Source: an uncultured Actinomycetes bacterium (GTDB lineage Bacteria; Actinomycetota; Actinomycetes; Mycobacteriales; Nakamurellaceae). From it: a stretch of DNA of 6,506 bases. The stretch is taken from contig CALANS010000213.1 in the NCBI GenBank assembly GCA_937926105.1, positions 1 to 6,506 on the forward strand, written 5' to 3'. The notes beneath the pieces were generated by a model, which saw only the letters and a program-made list of their open reading frames with translations, made no database searches and was not told the origin of the DNA. Below, one piece after another: positions 1-5,679 of this stretch; positions within the stretch are counted from its first letter, which is position 1; every line of letters starts with the position of its first letter. A program made the translations under genes and the position numbers.

Positions 1-461
1 ACAAGCGGCAGCAACTCACTGATCGCCGTCAGTCCCGCCATCGCCTCGGTCCCGGATCCCACCACGCCGATTAGTAGCGGCGTGCCAGCGTCGAAGAATT
101 CCTCCGTGGCGATCGCTGCGGCGGCAGCCGTCCGAAGCGGGGTGGTCAGTGCGCCGTCCACGACACCAAGTGGCTTGCCGTCGGATAGGCGGAAGACGTG
201 TACCGCGTAACGCACGACGTTGCCGGTGGACAGATGAAACTCCTTGTATCCGACCACATCCAGGGCCGGAACCACGGCGACCATGATCCGCATCCAACCG
301 CCGTCGTACGGGACCGTGGCGCGCGAGGCGCTCACGGTTCCCGCTGCGCGTGCCCGCGCGGCCTGCCGCGCGGCGTCCAGTACCACGGCCTGGCTGATGC
401 CCTTGCGGATGTCGAACGAATCGACGACGGTCGGGCGCGTGTCCTCGCGAAGGATCGTCAC
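1..461 (-). CDS. Ornithine cyclodeaminase/mu-crystallin family protein (partial, C-terminus off left edge)
   Basis: The reading frame is open from a GTG at 461 to the window edge, giving 153 codons of a protein family usually about 310-340 residues long. Seen: an N-terminal substrate-binding half with the family signature YKEFHLSTGN (residues 72-81, candidate catalytic Lys73), then VFRLSDGKPLGVVDGALTT, then the conserved LRTAAAAAIA (109-118, Arg110). The start of a Rossmann dinucleotide-binding fold follows, GVVGSGTEA (132-140), a variant of the usual GAGxQA loop. Family members use NAD(P) to cyclodeaminate ornithine or to reduce or oxidise cyclic and linear imines and amino acids in the cytosol, so the substrate is open. 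The GTG start shares the bases GTGA with the stop of the upstream lyase gene, which implies one mRNA and translational coupling. Family assignment is firm; specific activity is unknown. Confidence 0.87.
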   Translation of the reverse strand, partial: MTILREDTRPTVVDSFDIRKGISQAVVLDAARQAARARAAGTVSASRATVPYDGGWMRIMVAVVPALDVVGYKEFHLSTGNVVRYAVHVFRLSDGKPLGVVDGALTTPLRTAAAAAIATEEFFDAGTPLLIGVVGSGTEAMAGLTAISELLPL

Positions 462-1480
462 GCCGTCACCCGGCCGCGGAAGAAGGCCGCGTCGTCGTCA
501 TAGGTGACGGGGATGCCCGCCGCGGTGGCGGCCGAGCGCAGTTGCTTCATCTGCCGATCGTGCAGGCGCATGTGCGGCGAGCGCACCGGTCCGCCGTTGA
601 AGCCGTTGAGCCAGCCCTGGTACTTCCACAGCAGCCGGTGGACCAGTGAGGTACCGCTGTTCGCCTCGCGCATCAATGCCCCGGTCGCCGATCGCGCCGG
701 GCTGAGCGTCCAATACTGCTCCATCGCGTCGTCGTAGCCATCCGGCTGCTGAAGCAGATCGAAGTAGCGTGGCACGGCCGCACCGAAGTATTCGTAGTTC
801 GAGGTGCCCATCCACCGCATTCCGAACGTCGACGCCCACGCCGGCGAGTTCATCTCGAGTGGGTCCGCGACGACTACGCGGTCCTGGAACCGGCGGAAGA
901 CTTCGGCCAGGCCGGCGACGCCGAAGTCGCCGATCTCGTTCTTGATGGCCACGACGTTGGGCGTGGTGTCGACGATCTCCTCCAGCCAGGCGGGCGCGAA
1001 GCCGGAGGGGTGCAGCCGGGTGAAGTTCCACAGGTTCATGGCGAAGACGATCACGCCCATGTCGCTGGCACCGGCGACTGCCTTCGTGTACTCGACGATC
1101 TCGCTCGGCTGCTGCGGGTAGAACGTGATCGGATATGACGGCATCACCAGATCAACACCGGCCATACCGGCGAACTCCGCGATCGCGATATTCTCGGCGA
1201 GCGTGCCCGCACCGGCCTGGACGACCGTCACAAGATCATCACCAGCCTCGTCAACGACGATCTCGACGAAGCGCCGGAACTCTCTCGCCGTGGTGCCACA
1301 CTCCCCGACGATCAGGACGCCCGCGAACCCAAGTTCGCGCTCACGGCGCACATCATGACGAATCGCTACCTCGTTCAGGCCGCTCTGATCGAGAGTGAAC
1401 GACGGCATCACGCAGCCATAGACGCCGCGCATCTGTTCCATCGCCCACGATCTCGCGTCGCCCGCACTGAACTTCGCCAT
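458..1480 (-). CDS. Dihydrodipicolinate synthase/N-acetylneuraminate lyase superfamily protein with altered active site
   Basis: A 340-residue TIM-barrel Schiff-base aldolase/lyase, longer than the usual ~295 residues of DapA. Seen: N-terminal strand GVYGCVMPSFTLDQSGLNE; helix/strand to GFAGVLIVGECGTTAREF (51-68); LVMPSYPITF (111-120, aligning with the PYYN segment of DapA); and NVVAIKNEIGDFG with the Schiff-base lysine Lys180. By alignment from memory, the DapA Thr-Thr pair of VGTTGE is replaced by Glu60-Cys61. The catalytic Tyr of the YNVP segment is replaced near Met148 (VFAMNLWN). The lysine chemistry is thus kept while the proton relay differs, so it is probably not a lysine-biosynthesis DapA. 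The ATG at 1480 is chosen because GGGAGA lies 9 bases upstream; longer in-frame starts lack such a site. It is the first gene of the pair and overlaps the cyclodeaminase-family gene by 4 bp. The true reaction may be an aldol cleavage, dehydration or deamination. Confidence 0.88.
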   Translation of the reverse strand: MAKFSAGDARSWAMEQMRGVYGCVMPSFTLDQSGLNEVAIRHDVRRERELGFAGVLIVGECGTTAREFRRFVEIVVDEAGDDLVTVVQAGAGTLAENIAIAEFAGMAGVDLVMPSYPITFYPQQPSEIVEYTKAVAGASDMGVIVFAMNLWNFTRLHPSGFAPAWLEEIVDTTPNVVAIKNEIGDFGVAGLAEVFRRFQDRVVVADPLEMNSPAWASTFGMRWMGTSNYEYFGAAVPRYFDLLQQPDGYDDAMEQYWTLSPARSATGALMREANSGTSLVHRLLWKYQGWLNGFNGGPVRSPHMRLHDRQMKQLRSAATAAGIPVTYDDDAAFFRGRVTA

Positions 1481-1489
1481 TCGATTCGG

Positions 1490-1495
1490 TCTCCC
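1490..1495 (-). promoter_or_regulatory. Ribosome binding site fixing the lyase-family start
   Basis: On the minus strand GGGAGA is followed by 9 bases and then the ATG at 1480. It is the best purine-rich match near any in-frame start of this gene, so it decides for the 340-residue product over upstream starts. Confidence 0.6.
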
Positions 1496-1756
1496 ATAAT
1501 CCGATGCACCACAGTCGCGGATGCCAGTCCGATAGAGCCGCTGCTCCACCGGAACTCGCCCGGACTGGCTCTTGTGACTGTTGTTGCCGCCGCACCGCAA
1601 CGCTGCTGCCTTGCGTTGCCAGTGATGCTAGACACGTGCATCGCCGAAATGGAAGAAGTTTACAGATGTTTCCGCTATACGGGATTCTCGATACGTCGGC
1701 AGCGTCGCGGCACTGCCCGGAGCACCATGGCCCCGCGAACTGATCCGCGGTACCGA

Positions 1757-1782
1757 TTCGTGAAATCGACAGATTTCACGAA
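1757..1782. promoter_or_regulatory. Perfect 26-bp palindrome, candidate regulator operator
   Basis: The left arm TTCGTGAAATC and right arm GATTTCACGAA are exact reverse complements (11 bp each) around the spacer GACA. The site ends 12 bp before the amidohydrolase ATG, where a promoter should be. The core TGAAAT...ATTTCA resembles the TGGAAAT/ATTTCCA half-sites known for IclR-type regulators, and an IclR-family gene lies just downstream of the amidohydrolase. Binding by that regulator is inference. A weak -10-like CAATGT follows at 1783-1788, so a bound protein would cover the -35/-10 spacer of a leaderless or near-leaderless promoter. Confidence 0.7.
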
Positions 1783-1794
1783 CAATGTCTCAGC

Positions 1795-3135
1795 ATGAAG
1801 CTGATCGTCTCTGGTTGTTCCTGGGTCCTGCCAAGCGCCGATTCCGACTCCGCCCCCATCCCCGACGCGGACATCGTCATCGACGACGGTGTGATCACCC
1901 AGATCCGTCCATCGTCGGCGCCCACCGGCGGCACCACGGTCGTCGACGCACGCGGCTGCATTGCCATCCCAGGTTTGGTCAACGCACACCACCACATGTT
2001 CCAGTCCCTCACGCGCACCGTGGCGCACGATCGCGAGCTATTCGGTTGGTTGTCGTCGTTGTGGCCCCGTTGGTCGCGGCACGACGCGGAATGGCAATAC
2101 GCCGCAACGCGGCTCGCGTGTGCGGAGCTGTTGTTGTCGGGCTGTACGACCGCCGCGGACCACCACTATCTGGCGCCCGCCAGCGGCGACGCGATTGCCG
2201 CCGAGGCCGCTGCGGCCGGCAGTCTCGGTATCCGCCTCATGCAAGGAATCGGATCGATGGATATCGATGACCAGCACGGCGGTATCGCACCGCATCAGGC
2301 ATGTGAAGACGCGGAGCGCTATCTGAAACGCGCCGGAAATCTGATCCGCGACGCCCAGGACGGCGCCCCGGCCTCGCGCCGCAGGATCGCGCTGGCGCCA
2401 TGCCATCCGCTCGCGGTCTCGGCTGACTACGTCCGAGGCAGCATTGAGCTCGCGCGCGCGTCGGGGGTTCGTCTGCACACCCACTCCGCGGAGGGCAGGG
2501 ACGAGGAGCGGGCAACGGTCGCCGCCACCGGATTTCGGCCGATTGAGCTGCTCGAAGAGTGGGGCCTGCTCGGTACCGATGTGTGGCTCGCTCATGCCGT
2601 GCACCTATCCGATGCGGATATCGAGACGCTCGCGCGTACCGGTACGTGCGTGGCGACGTGCCCGTCGTCCAACCTGAGACTCGGCTCCGGGATTGCCCGG
2701 GTTCGCGACATGCTCGACGCCGGCGTGACGGTCGGACTGGGGGTCGACGGATCGGCGTCGAACGACGCGGGGAATCTGCTGGGCGAGGCGCGCCAGCTGC
2801 TGCTCACGTCGCGGGCGTCGGGGATCGAGCACGGCCTGAGCGCCCGTGAGGCGTTGACGATCGCCACGTCCGGCGGAGCACAGGCGCTGGGCTGGCCGGG
2901 TGTCGGCAAGCTGCACGAAGGGTACCGGGCGGACATCGCCGTGTTCCCGTTGAACGGATTGGCATCGGTGGGCACCGAGTCGGATCCAGTTGCAGCACTG
3001 CTACTTTCGCCGCCGACTAGTGCGCAGCACGTGATCGTCGACGGCGAGGTGGTCGTCGAGAACAAGCGGTTGGTCCATGCCGACATCGACGACATCGTCG
3101 AGCAGGCCCGCGCGGTGATCCGTCGAATCCTGTAG
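1795..3135 (+). CDS. Amidohydrolase, 8-oxoguanine deaminase / AtzB-like
   Basis: A 446-residue member of the metal-dependent amidohydrolase superfamily, close in layout to 8-oxoguanine deaminase and hydroxyatrazine-type aminohydrolases. Seen: composite N-terminal beta domain (1-58); the metal motif in GLVNAHHHMFQSLTR (60-74, ligands probably His65 and His67); ELFGWLSSLWPRW (81-93); ELLLSGCTTAADHHY (111-125); LHTHSAE with metal His230 and catalytic Glu233; LAHAVHLSD with His267; and VGLGVDGSASND with metal/catalytic Asp318. The C-terminal ADIAVF and VIVDGEVVVENKRL strands close the beta domain. All expected catalytic residues are present and length is normal. The family hydrolyses exocyclic amino groups (sometimes other leaving groups) on purine, pyrimidine or triazine rings in the cytosol. 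No clear ribosome binding site precedes the ATG, so the message may be leaderless. It is transcribed away from the lyase pair and followed by the IclR gene after 73 bases. Exact substrate is uncertain. Confidence 0.92.
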   Translation: MKLIVSGCSWVLPSADSDSAPIPDADIVIDDGVITQIRPSSAPTGGTTVVDARGCIAIPGLVNAHHHMFQSLTRTVAHDRELFGWLSSLWPRWSRHDAEWQYAATRLACAELLLSGCTTAADHHYLAPASGDAIAAEAAAAGSLGIRLMQGIGSMDIDDQHGGIAPHQACEDAERYLKRAGNLIRDAQDGAPASRRRIALAPCHPLAVSADYVRGSIELARASGVRLHTHSAEGRDEERATVAATGFRPIELLEEWGLLGTDVWLAHAVHLSDADIETLARTGTCVATCPSSNLRLGSGIARVRDMLDAGVTVGLGVDGSASNDAGNLLGEARQLLLTSRASGIEHGLSAREALTIATSGGAQALGWPGVGKLHEGYRADIAVFPLNGLASVGTESDPVAALLLSPPTSAQHVIVDGEVVVENKRLVHADIDDIVEQARAVIRRIL

Positions 3136-3179
3136 CGGCTACGGCACATCCACTCGGCGCCGACGAACCTGCACGCCGA

Positions 3180-3201
3180 ATGGTCCGGCTCGCCGTACCA
3201 T
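3180..3201 (+). promoter_or_regulatory. Candidate -10 box overlapped by a near-palindrome before the IclR gene
   Basis: TACCAT at 3196-3201 fits the actinobacterial -10 consensus TANNNT, and exactly 7 bases later comes the ATG at 3209, the spacing expected for a leaderless transcript. The same bases form the right arm of a 22-bp near-palindrome: ATGGTCCGG and CCGTACCAT around CTCG, 9-bp arms with one mismatch. A protein bound here would block the -10 box, which suggests autoregulation. The arms differ in sequence from the palindrome at 1757-1782, so common recognition is not shown. No clear -35 box is visible. Confidence 0.45.
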
Positions 3202-3208
3202 GCCTGTC

Positions 3209-3985
3209 ATGCCACAGACACATGCCCGGGGTTCGACGGAGCGACCGTCATCGGTCGCTAATGCGCTTCGGATCCTGAATCTGTTGATGCTGCACGACAA
3301 CATTCGCGTCATCGACGTTGCGCGCGAACTGAACGTGGCCAACTCCACCGCGCACAGGCTTCTGAACACGCTGCAGTTAGAGGGATACGTCGCGCAGCGC
3401 CCACATTCGAGCAAGTACTTCCCGGGGCACTGCCTTATACAATTGTCTCGACATATCAATGACGAAAACACGCTGGCTCAGATAGCGATGCCGCACCTGT
3501 CGCGATTGCGCGACGCGGTCAACGAAACAGTCAATCTGCAGATTCTCATTGGCGCAGAGGTGCTATTTCTTGCAAGTGCCGAAGACCAGCATCAACTGCG
3601 GGTGGCGACGCGCTCGGGTACTCGCAGCCTCGCGCACGCCACTGCAGGGGGGAAGCTGCTCCTCGCACAACTGCCCGTCGAGGAGCTGCGCCGCCGCATC
3701 AGCGACCACCCGGATACTCTCACCTCGCACACGCACGCGAAGATTGCCGACCTCATCAATGAACTCGCAGCGATCCGAAAACGCGGCTACTCATTGAACC
3801 ATGGCGAGTCCGACGACGGTGTCAATGCCATTGCTGTACCGGTCGTCAACGCTCAGGGCGCGGTCGCCGCCGCGCTGTCCATCGCAGCACCGGCGAGCCG
3901 GCTGCCGGACGTGCGAATACCGACCGTGCTTCCGCACCTGCAACAGACCAGCACCGAGATAACGCGCAGCTATTTCGGGCTGTAG
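3209..3985 (+). CDS. IclR-family transcriptional regulator
   Basis: A 258-residue protein of the normal IclR length. Seen: N-terminal winged helix-turn-helix, SSVANALRILNLL then VIDVARELNVANSTAHRLLNTL and the wing LEGYVAQRPHSSKYFPG (about 14-73); a linker helix HINDENTLAQIAMPHLSRLRD; and the C-terminal effector-binding domain (about 85-255) with the family segments ATRSGTRSLAHATAGGKLLLA, KRGYSLNHGESDDGVNAIAVPV and GAVAAALSIAAPASRL. Family members bind palindromic operators as dimers or tetramers and respond to small catabolic intermediates. The ATG at 3209 is preferred because a TANNNT box lies 7 bases upstream, as in leaderless genes; the in-frame ATG at 3200 is inside that box and would add three residues. 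Its position after the amidohydrolase, plus the palindrome upstream of that gene, suggests it is the local regulator, whether repressor or activator. Confidence 0.93.
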   Translation: MPQTHARGSTERPSSVANALRILNLLMLHDNIRVIDVARELNVANSTAHRLLNTLQLEGYVAQRPHSSKYFPGHCLIQLSRHINDENTLAQIAMPHLSRLRDAVNETVNLQILIGAEVLFLASAEDQHQLRVATRSGTRSLAHATAGGKLLLAQLPVEELRRRISDHPDTLTSHTHAKIADLINELAAIRKRGYSLNHGESDDGVNAIAVPVVNAQGAVAAALSIAAPASRLPDVRIPTVLPHLQQTSTEITRSYFGL

Positions 3986-4027
3986 GGGCAATCCGCTCAC
4001 CCGACCTGACTCGCGCCACTTGGTTTA

Positions 4028-4042
4028 GAGCGTGTCTCTTAA
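4028..4042. repeat. Outer terminal sequence of the decayed IS5-family element
   Basis: GAGCGTGTCTCTTAA directly follows TTA (4025-4027), the kind of target trinucleotide used by many IS5-family elements. It overlaps the stop codon of the IS5 transposase fragment. That matches elements whose transposase gene ends at or inside the terminal repeat. The matching opposite end was not found in the window, consistent with loss of the other side of the element. Confidence 0.5.
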
Positions 4043-4080
4043 CGAGTTTTGCTGTGGATCACGGCGGCGGCGAGCAGGAC
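4039..4080 (-). pseudogene. IS5-family transposase, last 13 codons (3' fragment)
   Basis: Read on the minus strand this gives VLLAAAVIHSKTR and a TAA stop. It is the usual tail (GGVLLAAAIIW-like) of IS5-family DDE transposases. Its partner is the fragment that ends at 5676. Removing 4081-5675 and one GGAC copy joins RTFLGG to VLLAAAV without a frame change. Confidence 0.8.
4077..4080. repeat. Target-site duplication of the IS3 element, left copy (GGAC)
   Basis: GGAC at 4077-4080 recurs at 5676-5679 directly outside the other end of the element. One copy is needed to rebuild the interrupted transposase reading frame, which shows it is a genuine duplication. Four base pairs is within the range known for the IS3 family. 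Confidence 0.75.
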
Positions 4081-4087
4081 CGGAATC

Positions 4088-4108
4088 TGTCAACCTGTTT
4101 GAGGCACC
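4088..4108. repeat. IS3 element inverted repeat, left
   Basis: It begins TGTCAACCTG and ends TTTGAGGCACC. It pairs with the repeat at 5648-5669 with one substitution (C for G) and one missing base in the middle. The downstream edge lies 12 bases from the OrfB stop codon. Confidence 0.8.
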
Positions 4109-4120
4109 GTTGTTCGGGTT

Positions 4121-5140
4121 TTAGTGAGCGTCCTCCTCGGTGTCGTCGGGTTTGTTGATCCACGAGGTGGTGGGCAGGTGCGGCGGCTCGGGTGGTTTGC
4201 GGACAAACCGTTCGGGATGGTCGGCGTAGGCGGCGTGAAGGACGCCGGCGCGTTTGTCGCGGATTGCCGCGGCGGTGCCGTAGTGCACGTCGGCCGGGGT
4301 GTGCAGGCCCAGGCCGCTGTGGCGGTGCTCGTCGTTGTACCAGGGAAAGAAGATCTGGCAGTGCCGGCGGGCTTGCTCGATCGAGCCGAACCGGGCCGGG
4401 AAGTCGGGCCGGTATTTGAGCGTCTTGAACTGCGCCTCGGAGAACGGGTTGTCATTGGACACGTGCGGCCGGCTGTGAGATTGGGTCACGCCCAGGTCGG
4501 CCAGCAGAAACGCCACGGGTTTCGAAGTCATCGAGGAGCCGCGGTCGGCGTGCAGGGTGAGCTGGGCCTGTTCGATGCCTTGTTTGGCGCAGGTCTGCCG
4601 GATCAGCACCTCGGCCAGGGTTGCGCTCTCGCGGTGCGCGACCATCCAGCCGACGACGTATCTCGAGTAGATATCCAAGATCACGTACAGGTAGTAGGTC
4701 CACTTCGCAGGTCCACGCAACTTCGTGATATCCCACGACCAAACCGAATTCGATTGTGTCGCAACGAGTTCCGGTTTCACCGTGGCGGGGTGCGTGGCCT
4801 GCCGGCGCCGCTCCTTACTCTCGCCGGCGGCGCGCAGCAGCCGGTAGAACGTGGCGACCGACCCGAGGTAGCGTCCCTCGTCCAACAAGATCGCCCACAC
4901 CTCGGCCGGGGCCATGTCGGTGAACCGGTCGGAGTGCAACTCGGCGAGGATCTCCGCCCGCTCAGCGGCGGAAAGGGCCCGCGGTTGGTGCCGATCGGTG
5001 TGCGGGACCGGCGGCGGCCGCGCCGGCGCGGGACTCGTGCGGTGGCGCCGGTAGTAGCCGGCCTGCGCGGCGCCGACCGCTGCGCATGCGGCCCGCACAC
5101 CGACGGTCGGCGCAAGTTTGGTGATGGCGGCGTCGGTCAT
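4121..5140 (-). CDS. IS3-family transposase OrfB (DDE integrase catalytic subunit)
   Basis: A 339-residue transposase that cuts and joins the element's ends. Seen: an N-terminal helical DNA-binding part (about 1-110) with the segment MAPAEVWAILLDEGRYLGSV; then an rve-type RNase H fold with WSWDITKL (Asp137), LHADRGSSM (Asp199) and NPFSEAQFKTLKYRP (Glu235). There are 35 residues between the second Asp and the Glu, the DD(35)E spacing of this family. FFPWYNDEHRHSGLGLHTPADVHYG (about 265-290) is the typical C-terminal segment. The ATG overlaps the OrfA stop as ATGA, so translation is probably coupled. No A-rich slippery tract for the usual IS3 frameshift is seen at the junction. All catalytic residues are kept. 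Confidence 0.95.
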   Translation of the reverse strand: MTDAAITKLAPTVGVRAACAAVGAAQAGYYRRHRTSPAPARPPPVPHTDRHQPRALSAAERAEILAELHSDRFTDMAPAEVWAILLDEGRYLGSVATFYRLLRAAGESKERRRQATHPATVKPELVATQSNSVWSWDITKLRGPAKWTYYLYVILDIYSRYVVGWMVAHRESATLAEVLIRQTCAKQGIEQAQLTLHADRGSSMTSKPVAFLLADLGVTQSHSRPHVSNDNPFSEAQFKTLKYRPDFPARFGSIEQARRHCQIFFPWYNDEHRHSGLGLHTPADVHYGTAAAIRDKRAGVLHAAYADHPERFVRKPPEPPHLPTTSWINKPDDTEEDAH

Positions 5141-5595
5141 GGCGTCGACCTCGGCGCGGTGTCCGCGCTCTCGGAGAGCGTCTCCAAGAGCGCGTGAAGT
5201 TTTGCCTGCACATCCACCACGAAGCGGGTCTTGGCCAGCTCCTGCTCCAGTCGCAGCTTCTCGGCCTCCAGCTCGGCGATGCGAACCTCGCGCTTGTCAC
5301 GGGCCTTACGGCCCCGCGGCGCCTTCAACCCGGCCAGGGCGCCGGCGTCACGGGCACGCCGCCACACCACGATGTGCGACGTGTACAGACCCTCCCGGCG
5401 CAACACCGCACCCTTCGCGCCATCATCGGCTGCGTCGTACTCGGTGAGGATGTCCAACTTGTACTGCGCGGTGAACGACCGCCGACGCGCCCGCTCGGGC
5501 ACCTCCGGATCCGGCCGCCGCGCCGCCACGCCACCCACGCGCACGGGGCCATCGATCCCGGCAGTCGGGGCCGGCGCGGCCTCATCATTCGTCAT
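5137..5595 (-). CDS. IS3-family transposase OrfA (helix-turn-helix subunit)
   Basis: A 152-residue protein that recognises the element's ends together with OrfB. Seen: an unstructured Ala/Pro-rich N-terminus (1-35); an HTH domain beginning ARRRSFTAQYKLDILTEYD and continuing through AVLRREGLYTSHIVVWRRARD (about 36-83); a basic linker PRGRKARDKRE; then a leucine-zipper-like helix IAELEAEKLRLEQELAKT running to about residue 140. The ATG at 5595 is chosen because GGAGAAG lies 10 bases upstream. A GTG at 5631 would add 12 residues without a comparable site. The gene runs into OrfB with a 4-bp ATGA overlap. Confidence 0.93.
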   Translation of the reverse strand: MTNDEAAPAPTAGIDGPVRVGGVAARRPDPEVPERARRRSFTAQYKLDILTEYDAADDGAKGAVLRREGLYTSHIVVWRRARDAGALAGLKAPRGRKARDKREVRIAELEAEKLRLEQELAKTRFVVDVQAKLHALLETLSESADTAPRSTP

Positions 5596-5647
5596 CACGG
5601 GGAAACTTCTCCATCCCCGCCCTCGGGTCACAGATTGTTACGGGGCG

Positions 5648-5669
5648 GGTGCCTCAAACCAGCTTGACA
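5648..5669. repeat. IS3 element inverted repeat, right
   Basis: Read inward on the minus strand it is TGTCAAGCTG then GTTTGAGGCACC, matching the left repeat at 4088-4108 apart from one substitution and one extra base. It lies upstream of OrfA, where the promoter of the element is expected. Confidence 0.8.
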
Positions 5670-5675
5670 GAGAGG

Positions 5676-5679
5676 GGAC
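5676..5679. repeat. Target-site duplication of the IS3 element, right copy (GGAC)
   Basis: Second copy of GGAC, directly outside the right end of the IS3 element. The following bases GCCGCC encode the GG of the IS5 transposase segment FLGG on the minus strand. Confidence 0.75.

Larger units (their letters stand above)
1481..1794. other. Divergent intergenic region between the lyase pair and the amidohydrolase
   Basis: This 314-bp stretch holds no convincing gene; open frames crossing it lack family-like content. It must carry the promoters of both divergent units. Seen: a perfect operator-like palindrome at its right end (1757-1782); a TANNNT-type hexamer TAGCAT on the minus strand at 1625-1630, a weak candidate -10 for the lyase genes with a leader of about 135 bases; and an AT-richer patch at 1641-1680 (TTTACA, TATAC) whose spacing is too short for a normal sigma-70 promoter. 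No terminator or riboswitch-like fold is evident by eye. Confidence 0.5.
4081..5675 (-). mobile_element. IS3-family insertion sequence, complete (about 1.6 kb)
   Basis: The element has an OrfA helix-turn-helix protein and an OrfB DD(35)E transposase in tandem on the minus strand, subterminal inverted repeats, and a 4-bp target duplication. The boundaries are set by the duplication and by the exact repair of the host reading frame. Both transposase genes look intact, so the element may still be active. The outermost 6-7 bases of the two ends do not match each other well; the good match begins at TGTCAA, from 4088 and 5669 inwards. No name could be assigned from sequence alone. Confidence 0.85.

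Noticed and set aside
16..297. A minus-strand 93-codon Arg/Gly-rich frame
   Set aside because: It is a shifted shadow of the cyclodeaminase-family gene, whose open frame through the left edge has clear family motifs.
1648..1673. A second copy of the upstream operator around GGAAGAAG...GTTTCC
   Set aside because: Only short, gapped matches to the palindrome arms are found, well within what chance gives.
1659..1681. TTTACA and TATACG as a plus-strand sigma-70 promoter
   Set aside because: The two hexamers are only 11 bases apart, too close for a normal -35/-10 pair, and lie over 110 bases from the amidohydrolase start.
1355..1798. A plus-strand 147-codon frame across the divergent intergenic region
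   Set aside because: It begins inside the lyase gene on the opposite strand, crosses the palindrome and overlaps the amidohydrolase start. Its protein has no recognisable domain and no ribosome binding site was seen.
1785..2604. Overlapping Arg/His-rich frames on both strands inside the amidohydrolase gene
   Set aside because: The amidohydrolase frame carries every conserved metal and catalytic motif. The others are Arg-rich frame shadows without recognisable domains.
4124..5197. A 357-codon open frame on the plus strand antisense to the IS3 transposase
   Set aside because: It is complementary to OrfB, which has a complete DD(35)E site. The antisense product is low-complexity Gly/Val/Arg-rich with no family features, as expected from high-GC antisense frames.
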